From assembly GCA_948567375.1 (NCBI GenBank), contig OX419762.1, forward strand, positions 15,196,001 through 15,260,000: a stretch of 64,000 bases of DNA, in the 5' to 3' direction. This document shows positions 33,623-45,446 of this stretch, piece by piece. The stretch comes from Lunularia cruciata (taxonomy: Eukaryota; Streptophyta; Marchantiopsida; Lunulariales; Lunulariaceae). Within the stretch, counting starts at the first letter, position 1. Every line of letters starts with the position of its first letter. The position numbers and the translations under genes were made by a program. Under the pieces are notes generated by a model. That model saw only the letters and a list, made by a program, of their open reading frames with translations. It was not told where the DNA came from and ran no database searches.

Positions 33623-34573
33623 TTACCGGCTGAACCGATAGCCCATGGCCAACCAAGGTAATTGGAGATCCCAATCTCCCAAGAGGCCTCTCTGCAAACC
33701 ATACTTTTGCAATCCTCTCTTCACCGTCTGAACCACTCTCTTTGCTAAGCCATCTGCCTCAGGGTGATCTTGGGATGTAGTACGATGATCAATCAAGGCC
33801 TTGTCACACAAGACCTGAAACTCCCTTAAGAACTTTGTACCCTGATCAGTCAAAACCTCAGTTGGTGCACCAAAATGACTAAGAACTCGATCCAAGAACG
33901 AGTAAGTTGTCCCTTCACTAGACTTGTCAGGAAGTGCCACCAGCTCAATCCACTTGGAGAAGTGCTCCATCATCACCAAAACATACCAATGATGTCTCAC
34001 AGTCAGCAGTAAAGGTCCGGCAAAGTCCAAACTCCAACGGTAACTCAATCCCATGATAGGTAATGGGTGTAACTGTGGCGTAGGAGCATTGAATGATGCT
34101 CTAACTCGGTCAAAAACCATACATCTGGCAACAAATTGCTGTACCTTGGTCTGCATACCGCGCCACCAATAATGACTCTGGAGTAAGCTATATGTACGCT
34201 TTACTCCAAAATGTCCTAGCTCCTCATGAGCATGACGGACCAACAGTGGTCTCTGTGCTGGAAGTAGTACTACTTGCACTCTACCATCCTCCCATACATG
34301 CAAAAGGTGTCTACCCTCCAATCTGAACCGTCTGGCTTGCTGAAGAACACGGTCTCTCTCCTTGGCCCCAATTGTGTTACCCACAACACCAGTGCAAAGA
34401 TAGTCCATCACGAAGACATCATCATGAATGTCTCGCTGAACTATACCAATATCTTCACTCTCTAGATCTATGACCTCAATAACTCCTCTAGTATACCACC
34501 AAAGCCTCTGCAAATATACATAGAAAGGCCGATGCATGCCAACCTGGCACCATCTCCTCATTTGTCTCACCAT
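33623..34573 (-). CDS. Integrase of element D, damaged
   Basis: A 316-codon open stretch. The zinc-binding HHCC region (HAHEELGHFGVKRTY...CMVFDR) has lost one Cys (CxxC has become CMVF). The catalytic core shows the first Asp in SLDFAGPL and the second in VLTDQGTKF. The third acidic residue, normally Glu in a DGQTERV-like motif, reads HPEADGLAKRVVQ with Lys. Two lesions at essential positions make it catalytically dead despite the long open frame. It is part of the pol polyprotein and is followed by the PHD segment. Confidence 0.8.
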   Translation of the reverse strand: MVRQMRRWCQVGMHRPFYVYLQRLWWYTRGVIEVIDLESEDIGIVQRDIHDDVFVMDYLCTGVVGNTIGAKERDRVLQQARRFRLEGRHLLHVWEDGRVQVVLLPAQRPLLVRHAHEELGHFGVKRTYSLLQSHYWWRGMQTKVQQFVARCMVFDRVRASFNAPTPQLHPLPIMGLSYRWSLDFAGPLLLTVRHHWYVLVMMEHFSKWIELVALPDKSSEGTTYSFLDRVLSHFGAPTEVLTDQGTKFLREFQVLCDKALIDHRTTSQDHPEADGLAKRVVQTVKRGLQKYGLQRGLLGDWDLQLPWLAMGYRFSR

Positions 34574-34595
34574 GCCAACGTGCTCCGGTCTAATC

Positions 34596-34952
34596 CTACT
34601 GGCTGGGACATGGGTTTCTACTCAACCCATCTACATCACGGTTCACCACTCCAAGTCTATGAACAACCATGAAATCATACTCCTGTAAAATTAGAGCCCA
34701 TTGTGCATGCTTCCTTGAAAGCTTGTCGGACTCCATCAACCATTTTAGTGGTTGATGATCAGTGATGAGAGTGAAGGAGTTACCAAATAGGTAACATAGG
34801 AAATGTGCTACTGCCCAAACTGCTACCAAGCATTCTCCCTCATATGAACTATACTTTGCCTCCGCTAAATTGTTGGAGTGACTAGCATAGGCCATCACAA
34901 ACTCCTTCCCCTCATCATCATGTTGGGTGAGCACCGCTCCAAGCCCCAACAT
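34596..34952 (-). CDS. RNase H domain of element D
   Basis: An open frame with typical Ty3/gypsy RNase H sequence: GLGAVLTQHDDEGKEFVMAY, then YSSYEGECLVAVWAVAHF, LITDHQPLKWLM and RDVDGLSR at the end. It degrades the RNA strand during reverse transcription. The domain lies directly upstream of integrase in the polyprotein; a stop separates the two frames. Confidence 0.8.
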   Translation of the reverse strand: MLGLGAVLTQHDDEGKEFVMAYASHSNNLAEAKYSSYEGECLVAVWAVAHFLCYLFGNSFTLITDHQPLKWLMESDKLSRKHAQWALILQEYDFMVVHRLGVVNRDVDGLSRNPCPSQ

Positions 34953-35075
34953 ACTCCAATCAGTGTGAACCTGAAATGGTCATCTCTTGATCGGTCTCCT
35001 CAAAATAGGAGCAAATGTCAACCTCTCCTTGAGCTCTACAAAAGCTCTCTCTTGCTTATCTCTCCAATACTAGTC

Positions 35076-35990
35076 CTATGTAAGCTTGGTCAGCTTCGTC
35101 AAGGCCTTGGCAATGGCACTAAATCCTCTAACATAGCGGCGATAGAAGTTTTCCAACCCAAGGAATGCTTGCACTCTGCTCACATCCGTAGGCCAAGGAA
35201 TACGTGCAATAGCCTCCACCTTGGTCTGCTGAACACCAAGTCCTCCAGGGTAGATAGTGTGACCCAAATACTCAACTTGCTTGTGGAAGAACCTACATCC
35301 CAGGATGTAATTTGAGTCCATGAGATCTCAACCTCTCAAACACCTCCAACAACTGTCTCTCATGCTCTTCCGCAGTAGTGCTATAGACCAAAATGTCATC
35401 AATATAACACCGAGCAAAATCCAATCTAGCTAGGATCCTACCCATGACCCTCTGGAACTCAGCAAGATGTTCTTTAACCCAAATGGTAAGAACCTCCACT
35501 TATATAACACATCCTTACTGTGAGGATCAATAGCCCAAAATGTTGTCTTGGACTTATCCTCCTCCTTGATTGGCAAGTGATGATATCCCGCTCAAAGATC
35601 CAAAGTACTGAAGACCTTTGCATGCCCAATCGCATCAAAAATCTCCTCCGGTGTAGGCATGGCATACCTATCAGCCCTGGTCTGTCGATTGATAGGACGG
35701 TAATCTTTACATATCCGCCTATTTGTATAGTTGCCATGCATATCCTTCTTGGCTGGCATCATTGTTGCTGATGCATACTCTCCATGTGAAATCTCCACCA
35801 AACCAGCCTCAAAAAGGTCACTACTCCGGCTCTGAATCAATGTCCTCTCCATATCACTATATTGATAAGGACGTTGGAAAATTGGTGTGTCGCTAGTCAA
35901 CTCAAACCGTATACCAAGTCCCTTTAGAGCACCCAAATCCTTCATACTGAAGGCAAAACAACTTGTGTGACTCCTCAAGAACCTCCAAAC
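35076..35990 (-). pseudogene. Reverse transcriptase of element D, frameshifted
   Basis: The finger region reads FDAIGHAKVFSTLDL with RICKDYRPINRQT (35592-35978). The palm carries CYIDDILVYST (35293-35499, YIDD catalytic box) and the thumb reads YLGHTIYPGG and FLGLENFYRRYVRGFS (35076-35321). Three overlapping frames are needed, so at least two frameshifts have occurred. Sequence is otherwise well preserved, which suggests a younger element than the chromovirus it sits in. Confidence 0.75.
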
Positions 35991-37375
35991 CCTCCGTCTT
36001 TCCTCTCCAATAAGCTTGGATCCAAGATTTGGCTCCCAAGTATCCTCTGTAACTGTAGTAGGAGTGGAAGACGTATTGACTGGCTGCTACACAGGGCCCT
36101 TGGGAGCAATAGTGTCATGCTCCCGACCACTAAAGGTCCCAACCTCTGTGTGAAAAACTCCCTCCACTTTGGCTGCAAGCTCCACACGTCCTCTAGCTGC
36201 ATCCCATGTGGACCAAGGGTGTAATCCAAGTAGCCCACGCTCACTTGGATGGACTCCAAGTAGACCACTCTCCCTAGTAGCTACTGGATGTGTCCCCAGA
36301 ATACCATGTCCACTCGGTCCATCGCCCCCAGCATGTGCTTGAATCATCTCAAAAGGCACAGGGCTCACAAGTGTCCAAGTGGTGATGCCTATCAAGCGCA
36401 TCCTACGCTGCTTTGCCAAGCCAAGGCTCACAATCCAAGTCAAACAATTCAGGTCCATAGCCTGACCTAACACTTGATGCCTGGATGCCTCTGACACTAC
36501 TGGAACAGCGGTAATATCGGTGCAAAAACCCATCACCCGCTCTCTCTCATCAGCATTGGGCTCCACCAACTACTGTAACTGTTAGTCCCAAACAAGTACA
36601 GGTCCTCCCTCTCAAAAAGCATGAGAGCCTGGGAAACTCATGAGTGTGGGAAATGCAGCTCTAGGCTGTCCAACTAGGTTCACCACTGCCATAGGTGACC
36701 TATTAGCAATTACCACTGTCTGAGACTGACACCCAACATCCATGATATCATTAACAAGGATGTGGTCAAGTCGTTGAATCCCATCATAAGCACGCTATAG
36801 AACCTCTCTGGGTAAGAGGTTCATCCACCAAAGACAAAGACGATGAGCCCGTGATCCCACTTTGGCTGCATCTAACAATACAGTAGGTCCCATCCAAGAA
36901 TGGACCTGATGTGTACTCTCCACCACTTTGGTGCAAGAATCACCCATCAAAGGAACGTTCTCCAAAAGGTAGGCTAGAGAAATGGATTGATGAACCTGGA
37001 GATGTCGTAGTATCCATAACATCTCCCAAAACACACCAAAACAAGGATCTTAAAGACCCAATGCTCTACTAGCACGTGTATGTCCCTAACATGGCCTTCC
37101 AGAAATCACCAAGTGAATAGGCCCATGTCTCTCTAGGTCATGTGTCCCCAATAAGGAAATGTCTCCTGGTAGGGCCTTCTAGCAACCTCTGACTGCTGAC
37201 ATCGGTAATAACTCCGGATACCGATAGGCCAAGTGTGTCATATGATGTAGAGAGACTCGCCTAGCAGTCTCATCTCTCTCTACATACAAGTACCTTTGGA
37301 CTTGTATACCCGCCTGTAACACCGCAGCTAGTCCGGTGTTGATCCCACCAAACAACTCTAATAGGCATATCCCCT

Positions 37376-38140
37376 CTATTGGATATTGCCAAGCAATGAG
37401 TGTGGTATCCAGGGGATCAAAGCAATTGCCTCTGGAGGCTCATCCTCACACTCATCTCCTGATGGTACGAAGGCTCTACTCCAAGCTTGTTGCACCAACT
37501 GATCTGCATGTTGCTGCAATGCCTCCTCTAAACTCCACAATGGAACATCCAAGGTGGATGGAACAATCCCACTCGTACTACAAAGCCGAGTGATCTCCTC
37601 TAGTATTGGAGTATCCTCTGCATGGGCGTTCCTCTCCAACAAGTCACCAGGCCAAGTAACTGCACCACTAAAAGCTAAAACTGATGTTGCCATGGTCCCG
37701 GACTGTAGTGAGCCAAGACTGCCACTATTGAAGCGTACTAGTAGGCGACATACCCGTCCCTCACCAGACTGCCAACTAGATCTATAAGAGGCTGTCTCCT
37801 CCCAATAGTCAATGTTGAAACCCATGGGGTATAACATTGCTCCCTCAACTAGCACATCATATGACTCAACTATTGTCGCAATAGCATGAGCTCTCAAAAC
37901 CAAGCTATCAGTTGGATGACCAGGCTGAACTTGGACAACAAGCTCTCCATGTGTGATGTACTGTGTTGAACCACCACCTAGAGATGTCTAGATTTGAAAT
38001 GGACACCTCTCCACATTGGTCTTCCGTAACTCCAGACTGACAACTACAGCCTTCCCCAACATAAGAGGCTATGCACCAAAGTCTAATAAGACTCTCTGTG
38101 GTGTATAGACCTTCCTTGAAGGTCCCACCAAATGGAAAAT
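37376..38140 (-). pseudogene. Retropepsin region of element D
   Basis: Minus-strand translation across two frames gives LLDFGA.PLMLGKAVV (near 38050-38100), then GELVVQVQPGHPTDSLVLRAHA and VLVEGAMLYPMGFNIDYW, a pattern typical of gypsy aspartic proteases. The catalytic triad is D-F-G, as in the chromovirus copy. A stop follows DFGA, so the frame is broken. Confidence 0.6.
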
Positions 38141-38834
38141 CCCCCCTCTGGTTATCCAATAGGACAACACCAGGTGTAAACCGTGCTCTCTCAAAGGCCG
38201 ATCTAGCTGACAACTCCTCCAATCTAGCCGCTACTGCCTGCCATAAACCATTGGTCGCTGAACGGATCCCATGCTCCTCAACCAAGTCAGCTCGACTATC
38301 AACCACCTCTGCCCTAGTAGTAGGAACTGCACCATCCCTATTCTCACACAGCGTGGTAGCCAACCGGAACACTGGGGCTGGGTCAACTCCCAATGTAAAT
38401 ATATGACTGGCTGAAAATAAAGGACGCCTCATAATCAGCTGAGCCGCCCCCAACATCATGCTAGACTCAGTCTGTGTAGTAGCAAGTGGCTGACTAGCAT
38501 GTAGTCCATCATGTACTCCATCACCACCTACCACACCTACATTGGGACGTCTAGGAACCATGGATGTTGTCTATAATGCCTCAGATAGTGTGAAAGATTG
38601 GGGGAGTCTGACCTATCTCCTAACCTCTCCTCTCTATGGATCCAACTCCACTGATGCTCCTCTAGGCTTTGGAGCACGTACTGCACTCCTAGTCACTACT
38701 GCAGATGCATCCACCTATGTTGCTCCGCACATGAAGTCCAAAGCATCTCTATCACCAACATATGAGGTGGAAGCCTCAGCACCCGAATCTGATCTCCTTT
38801 GAGCAATAGCCATACTAGCCAATCTCTGCTCCAA

Positions 38835-39260
38835 CTACTCAATCCGAGTAGCCATAGCTGTGTCAGAAGTAAGGGCAGATACTACACCCCTACTAGGTGT
38901 AGATCCTCTACCACCACCTCTACCACCTTGTCCTCCATGAACTAGAGCTTCTCTACTACCTGCCATAGCAGCCCTACCAATTCGTAACTCCGGGTGTAGG
39001 TCAAAACACCGGTCACTAGTATGACCAAATCTGTGGCAATGCTCACACTGCCTTTGTGCTGGCTGTGATGCACCTGAGGTATCAGGTCCACTGCCTTGAG
39101 TACACTCTTTCCGATGGTGAGGTCCACCACAAGTCCAACAAGCAACACCACCACTCACTGGCTGCTGCTGACTCAAAAATGAGGGTAAGGGTCTAACTCC
39201 ATTAGGTCTTCCACTCGCTCCATAGGTTGTCCACCTTGTCCTCAAAAACCAATTGGGCAT
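38835..39260 (-). CDS. Nucleocapsid part of element D gag
   Basis: An open frame with two zinc knuckles: CWTCGGPHHRKEC and CEHCHRFGHTSDRC (the latter exactly C-x2-C-x4-H-x4-C). A Gly/Arg-rich tail follows (HGGQGGRGGGRGS). Such knuckles bind the element RNA during particle assembly. The frame is embedded in a longer gag whose N-terminal part is at 39612-40158. Confidence 0.7.
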   Translation of the reverse strand: MPNWFLRTRWTTYGASGRPNGVRPLPSFLSQQQPVSGGVACWTCGGPHHRKECTQGSGPDTSGASQPAQRQCEHCHRFGHTSDRCFDLHPELRIGRAAMAGSREALVHGGQGGRGGGRGSTPSRGVVSALTSDTAMATRIE

Positions 39261-39611
39261 GGTGCACTCTATTGCACTCTAGAAGAAGTCATAGCCGTGG
39301 ATGAGATCTCTCTACCAAATCCAGATGTCACCACTCTCTCCTCCACCATGTTGAGCTCAATATGCTCAGCCAAACCAAAGACTACTGCCAAAGTGGGCGA
39401 AGTAGCCTGCAACAACGTAGCATCACGAACTCTACGTTGTAATTCCCTGTCCAGTATCCCATACCAAAACTGGACTGCCTAGGCCTTAGTAACTCCATGA
39501 GTGAAACTGATCAGCCGCCTCATGCGAGTATACCTTATGTAGGCTCTCTCCAACCTTCTACTGGAACTCCTACAAGCTCCTTAGCTTGTCAGTCCGCACT
39601 CCTTGGTAGTT

Positions 39612-40158
39612 CTACCTTAAACATAGGAAGAACTCCACCATGGGGTTAAACCCCAATACCACACCACCTCCTGCAGCGGTACCTTCACTCGTAGTAGCAC
39701 TATCTCCAGCTAGTGCACCTCCACTAGCTCCACCCACACTACTCGAGCTAGAACTCGTAGGTATAGCCGATCTACTCTTGGCCACTAAGCCTGAAGTGAT
39801 GGAGACATAGTGTGGAGACCAATATTGTCTCCATAACTCAATCCTCCAAATGAGTTCTCTTGAACTCATGGTAGTCTTCCATCGATGGACCCTCCAATTG
39901 TTGAAACAACCCCTTCCATGCCATGAAAGGTGTGAACAAAGTCGGGTTCCACATTTGCTACAGATCACACCAACTATCAAACTCCTGGATGAAGTCATCC
40001 AACTCAATGGTACCCACTGTACCAGAGTAACACCTAGGGCCTTTAGAGGCCCCATAAATCTCATCCATGTCCCACAACAATGGTGTGGACACACCAAGTG
40101 CACTCTCAACTGAATCAGCTCTTGTGTCAAACTCCAACTCAGAGTCAATCTCCCTCAC
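39612..40158 (-). pseudogene. Gag capsid region of element D
   Basis: Overlapping minus-strand frames (39612-40148, 39958-40158) include DEIYGASKGPRCYSGTVGTIELDDFIQEFDSWCDL, interrupted here for readability as two halves of a retrotransposon gag start. A Ser/Ala/Gly-rich linker (SSSSSVGGASGGALAGD) lies downstream. Frames are shifted relative to each other. Confidence 0.5.
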
Positions 40159-41523
40159 TGGGACCTGAGATACAGGCTAATACCGAGTGCCACTCCGAGT
40201 AAACCCACTATGTACTGCAGGGCTATCTCCTTTGGAATCCCTAAAGAACTTCGTCCTGACCAAGTAACTGCAACAGCAAACTCGAACCAGCAACCGCAAC
40301 CGCAAGTGCCCCACCAAGTGCCAACACCACCACGTGCCAACACCAACTAAGCACCATCCACTAACGTAACTCTAACCGAGATAACTACACTGGGAGAAAG
40401 GGCAACCTATAACTTGCCATCATAACACGCACTCTCACGGTCTGCAAGTCATCACTTCTTGCCTCACTAGAGAGAAACAAAGGTAGTCTGATTGGTCATC
40501 ATTCCAACTTCACCACCGAGAGCACACCAAAGCACCAATGCTCAAAAGTCAGGGCACCTCACACAAACGTGGTGCACAAATAGGAAGCAGAGAATGAAGA
40601 GGGTCCAATCACAAGAAATCTAAACAAAAACCCTCCATCTCATAACACAACACAGGATTGACTCTGCCACCATTTGGCATTTGACATAAGAGAAGTTTGT
40701 ATCTAAGTCCTAAGCTACAAGGATCACCAAGAATGGGATCAAATTGCCTCTCCTAGCCAAAGCTACATGTGTATAGATAACAGTGGCACAGTCACTAGGA
40801 CAACAAGTGAGGTGGACCAGTTGGCTAGGGCACCCGTCTAGGAACAAGAGATCTAGGGGTCAAAACCTTTTGCGCACAATCTAACAGGAAAGGCAGATTT
40901 TGCCAACCAATGACCAAGATCTACTCTAAACTAGCTAGCCTCACGCCAACAAGTTGGCTTGCTGGCCCTTCTATGCCTTTGTAGCCTCTCATAGCCCACA
41001 ACCCTATGCCTCAAAGCCTCTAAACGCCGAAACTTCTCCAAATTTGCGAAAGTCTTCCAAACTAGCAAAACTCCTCCAAATCTGGCCAAAATTTGACGTA
41101 AATTCCAACCAAAATTTGACATAAACCCTAAAGTTAGCTGTCCGCCAAATCCCCCGCTAACTTTCCACTCAAGCCAAATTGACAACACGAGTTTCTCCAA
41201 ATCACAAATTCATGAGAATAGCTTCACAACTCCACCTTCAATTTGACTTTCAAAGCCCAACTCGTAGCAAATTGGTCTTGCCTTCACCTCCTGAGCTCAA
41301 AATCACAACCACTGCTTGAAATTTACTCCTTCTTTGCTCTAAATTTGGCCAGCGCTTCCGCACACCGTTTGCCTAATTGCCAAATCTGCATCAATCGAAT
41401 GAGCTTCTACACACTAGGGAAACACTGAACTTGAATCGAGCTACCAATGATCCACCAAGCTTGGAGATACCACCAACACTTAAAGTTCCTACACCCGATT
41501 TCCCCCTGACTTCACTTCTCTGA

Positions 41524-41974
41524 TGTAATCAGATTGTTTACCACTCTCAACTCAACTCAACTCAGATCAGTACTTGATCTGTCACTCTATAAATTGCCAA
41601 CAATTAGGCACTGATTACAATCAAGCCACACCCACTCAAGCATAGAGAATCTAGGTGACACTTGCCGGCCTCTGTCCATCATAGCCAAGAACTCAAAGGC
41701 TAAACATCAGAAAAGTGAGCTCTCTGGAGCTCACTTCAAAACTATACCCCTTGGACTCGAGCTAGCTTTGAAACCCTAAGGGTCCCATTGACGGCACACT
41801 CAACGGTGTGAACGATGCAAAGTGACAGTGGGCCCTACCGTGAAGTCAGTACCTCGAACACAAAATCTGACAGTCAGAAAGTAATCTCTGAGAAATTGTT
41901 GAAATAACTCTAACTACTATCATTGGAACTCCAATGTCCGAGCATCTAGATGCGGCACTACAAATGGCGTGACA
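41524..41974 (-). mobile_element. Element D 5' LTR, lacking its P part
   Basis: 451 bp, TGTAATCAGATTG to GGCGTGACA, matching 32266-32714 but ending exactly at the Q/P border. The P segment that should follow is absent, and the flank AATTACATG of the interrupted gag begins. The internal side continues with minus-strand TCAGAGAAGTG, which resembles part of a methionine-tRNA primer-binding site. Confidence 0.75.
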
Positions 41975-41978
41975 AATT

Positions 41979-42716
41979 ACATGATGTAGCTCCTTATAGA
42001 GCCAATCTGCTTCAACTACGTTACTGTATCTCATGCGGTTTGGGTGGTATTTATAGTTTAAATCAACCAAGTATTGCATCCTTCAATTTTGCCCATGTCA
42101 AGATTGGTGCAACAATCTATCGTTCAACTCGTTCCACTTGGAAGCACTACCAAATTTTTGCCATAACATCTAGTTGGCTAAAAGCCAAGAGAATTTATTT
42201 CCATTCATTTTGAAGATTTTAGCTTCAAAATAACATTTGTAGTCAAAAAGCAATTTGTCCATTGTGCCCAAAAGATTCTTGCCTTCAAACACCTTGGGTC
42301 TGGGAAATTGGATTTGATCTTCTCCATCTTGAATTAGTGCTCTCTCCATGTGTTCTTATGGTTGTTGGTCTTGTTCATCCAACAATCGAGTAAAGTGCTT
42401 GATTTGTTACTTGATAGCAATGATAATGTATGGTATTGCCGCTATGGCTACTACTCTATCCCACTTCTCACAATTTATCTAATTTATTAACACATAGATG
42501 AATCATGTCCACCGTTCTCCATAAGTTACAACCAAAAGTATCAAGGGTTGCTCAAACAAGGTGATCATATGTAGAAAATCTTGCCCAAAGCGTGAGGTGA
42601 TGAATTGTATGAAATGATGCTTGGGTATTACCTAGACACAAAAATCCCAATGGTTTGGCAGAAATGTATTTGGTAGTCCATAAATTCCATCCATCCCATT
42701 CTTGCTCTAATACAAG
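41979..42716 (-). pseudogene. Gag remnant and primer-binding site, right chromovirus (second part)
   Basis: Continues the gag interrupted at 32160; sequence matches the left copy at 25400-26148. Immediately next to the LTR at 42717, minus-strand CTTGTATTAGAGCAAGAA resembles the canonical TTGGTATCAGAGC primer-binding site for initiator methionine tRNA. No intact frame remains. Confidence 0.6.
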
Positions 42717-42950
42717 TGTAAAAGTCCAAGACCAAGGAGAGAAATAGGAGAATGGAAGATCACATTGGGACACTTGAATGTGGGTAAACTACAAATACCT
42801 AGCATGAGTTTTGGCTCTTGTATTTATAGGGATCCTACAAGGCTCTTGAGAAGCTTCTCAATGAGCTTCCTTGAGCCGCTTTCTTGGAGTGCAAGCCAAG
42901 TTAATTGGGAATCTTCTCAAGAAGCTTCCTTCTAGAAGTTGCTTACTTGG

Positions 42951-45195
42951 TGATATTGTGTTGTGGTTTACATAGCCCGTAAAAAAATAAACTATCATTG
43001 TTATTGTTATATTAATGGAGTAGGTTGTGTGATAGAGCTAACGGATGAGACATTGCCATGTGAGTAATTTATGGACATGTATGCAATTCGCCATGTTGTC
43101 TACAATCTTATCATGTTTGAGGGCTCTAATGTATATAGGTGAGGGAGAGTGGAGAGATGCAAGTGTGGAGTCAAGGAGTCTTGAAGGAGAGGAGGACGTT
43201 GGGAGTGAGAGTTGTAACAGAGTGCGAGTGTTAGAGCATCAGAGGAGGCATTTGAGCATGAGATGTCCCATGCTCCCGATTTGCCATTCTTGAATCCTTT
43301 TCTCATCAAGCTTCAGATTTTACACCGAGATGACTTACAAGACTAGATGGTGGTACATTTCAGGGCGGTGTTCATGGAGTTGGTGATGGGAAACCTGAAT
43401 CCTATTATCCTTCCGGTGCTTACTTATAAACATGTATAGGGCTTGACAATCTACGTGCTTTTATAGTTAGAGAATGCTTGAATTTTTGCTCATAAGCTTC
43501 AAGGTGGAGCTGTGGGTCCATTTGTCAAAAAGTGAAGAAACTACAAGACAAATTTCCAAGAGATTGGGTCCCAAGAGAAGGATTCTAGAGTTTTTTGACC
43601 ATTGAGGGAGTTCAAGGAAGGCATTTGAGGAGTGAAGACCATGGTTGGAGAGAAGAGCTAACAAGCAACAATCTTGATATGGAAATCATACAATTTGAGC
43701 TGATTCTGGTAGGTATATCATCAATTGAATCAAGGGGGTAGAATTCATACCCTAGAGCACAAAATAGGCAATTGAGAGTGGTTCTTGAGACATTTTCACT
43801 ATCTATCAATATGATTGGAAAGTAGAAAAAGTGCTTATAGTACTAAGGGCAAGAAATTTTAGCTTTTGATCAATCTCAAATCAGATCCAATTGATTGAAA
43901 TTGAATCTTTTGGGATGTAAGGTGTTGGAGAAGAGCTAATGATTAGGTTTGGAGTTTTGGTCAATCTCCAAGTTGTGGTTCAAATTACCTTATGAAAATT
44001 TCTAGTGTTGTTGGTGGGTAAGGTTTTCACCTTTGTGCAAAGTTTTCATATGAATTCTTCAAATAGAGAAATCAGGGCCTTGGATTAGGTATACCTGGGT
44101 CTGTAGAGCTCACAAGTTAGCCCAACTGAGGAATTGATTCACATCTAGGGATTGGGGTTGTATTAGGCCATAAAAATTTGTAGAGGGTTAAAAAAGAGCA
44201 CAAACAACTATTATGGAAAATTCAGTTGGCTCTAGACTCATAGAGAGTGAGATCTTATGCAACAAGTTTTATTGAAAAGATTGTCGTAAGCTCGGAGGAG
44301 CACGTCTTTCTTGAATCATAATTGAATGTTAATTCTCTCACTTTTGTGACTATGATTGAGAGTTTAGATTTCCAGATTTTTTTGTGAGGATTAAATGTAC
44401 ATCTGATTTAGAAATCAGGGGAAAGTTGGCAAGAACTAGGGATGAAACCCTAAAATAGGGATTTCAAAATTAGGGTGAAAGTTGTGAAACATCTAGCCAA
44501 CTTTGAGAGCTTGTAAAAGGAGCTGTAGTGATATGATTGAGGTCTATTTTATGTCATTAGAAAGCTTATCTCACAGAATTTCCATTGAATTCTAGAATGC
44601 TTGAATTGAAGCTACAAAGAAAAAGTTATGGTTATATGAGCTGCACAGAGTTTTCCCCATCAAGAATACATAGGATTTCTCCACTTGGAGTAGAAAATTG
44701 TTGAGATCTGAAGTTTGGATTGGAGTGAAGAGTTCAGATTGGAGGAGGCTTGGAGTACAGGTTGAAAGGAGTTTGATGATAGACCAAGAAGGCTCTAAAG
44801 CTCTTTTTTGATAAAAAGCACAAAGAGTTGTTGTCGTATTCTTGTGATTGGATCCTCTTTGTGCTTGTATGCTTGTATGTACACCTAGTGGGTTTGGATT
44901 GGTGTGTGTGCATTGTGCTTAGGTTATTTCCTTCTAGGAATGCTTTTTATTCTCTTTGGTAATGTTGGAAGGGATGACCAACAGACCAAGAGTGAGTGTT
45001 TTGATGATAAGTTAGGTTACCTATCACTACCTTTCCCAATAGCAAAAATACTAGTTACGAGAGAGGAGGGTTCCGGTGGTTAGGTAACACGTGTGTTCAA
45101 ATGAGAAGTTATAGGTTTATCTACAACCTCTAATCTATAGTCTCCACAGCTAGGCATGTTGTGTGTTCCCAAAGAGAGAAAGGAATAGTGCGACA
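42951..45195. mobile_element. 2.2-kb insert, possible long solo LTR
   Basis: Begins TGATATTGTG and ends GTGCGACA, so it has TG...CA termini, and it has no coding frame. The right part contains strings such as GCACAAAGAGTTG, followed by CTTTGTGCTTGTATGC, as in an LTR R-U5 region, and AAACCCTAAAATAGGG. These fit a solo LTR of an unseen, larger retrotransposon. Flanking pentamers are CTTGG and GTGTG, so no target-site duplication supports the call. Confidence 0.4.
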
Positions 45196-45326
45196 GTGTG
45201 CAAGCTAAGCTAGTTGGAAGCTTCTAGAAGCTACCTACTTGGTGTGTGTTCCCAAAGAGAGAAAGGAATAGTGCAACAATGTGCAAGCTAAGCTAGTTGG
45301 AAGCTTCTAGAAGCTACCTACTTGGG
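45161..45326. repeat. 83-bp tandem duplication across an insertion junction
   Basis: Two copies of an 83-bp unit (45161-45243, 45244-45326) each contain the right end of the 2.2-kb insert plus the neighbouring LTR-B sequence up to CTACCTACTTGG. The duplication therefore happened after the insertion. Confidence 0.85.
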
Positions 45327-45446
45327 GTGCAAGCTAAGCTAGACAAGAAGCTTCCTAGATACTTCTAGAATATTCTAGGCTAATTTATTTTATTTACTAC
45401 TTTGTTAGCCCTACTAACTTTATCACTAAACTTCATATTGTTACAT

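Larger units (their letters stand above)
32160..41974 (-). mobile_element. Element D: Ty3/gypsy with PHD finger and permuted LTRs
   Basis: A 9.8-kb insertion in the gag region of the right chromovirus. AAATT lies on both sides (32155-32159; 41974-41978, its first A shared with the LTR end). Domain order on the minus strand is gag with two zinc knuckles, protease, RT, RNase H, integrase and a C-terminal PHD finger. Terminal repeats are rearranged. If the LTR is Q (about 451 bp) followed by P (105 bp) on the + strand, the low-coordinate end is P-Q-P and the high-coordinate end is Q only. The region between protease and RT (about 35990-37370) has no domain I could name. Confidence 0.8.
42717..45445 (-). 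mobile_element. LTR-B, 5' LTR of right chromovirus, interrupted
   Basis: LTR-B sequence runs from TGTAAAAG at 42717 to 42950, breaks, and resumes at about 45196 to end ATTGTTACA at 45445. The interruption is a 2.2-kb insert at 42951-45195. Confidence 0.7.

Noticed and set aside
40655..40676. TGGTGGCAGAGTC on the minus strand as primer-binding site of element D
   Set aside because: It lies about 850 bp inside the Q end; using it would require a much longer LTR, which the 3' side does not show.
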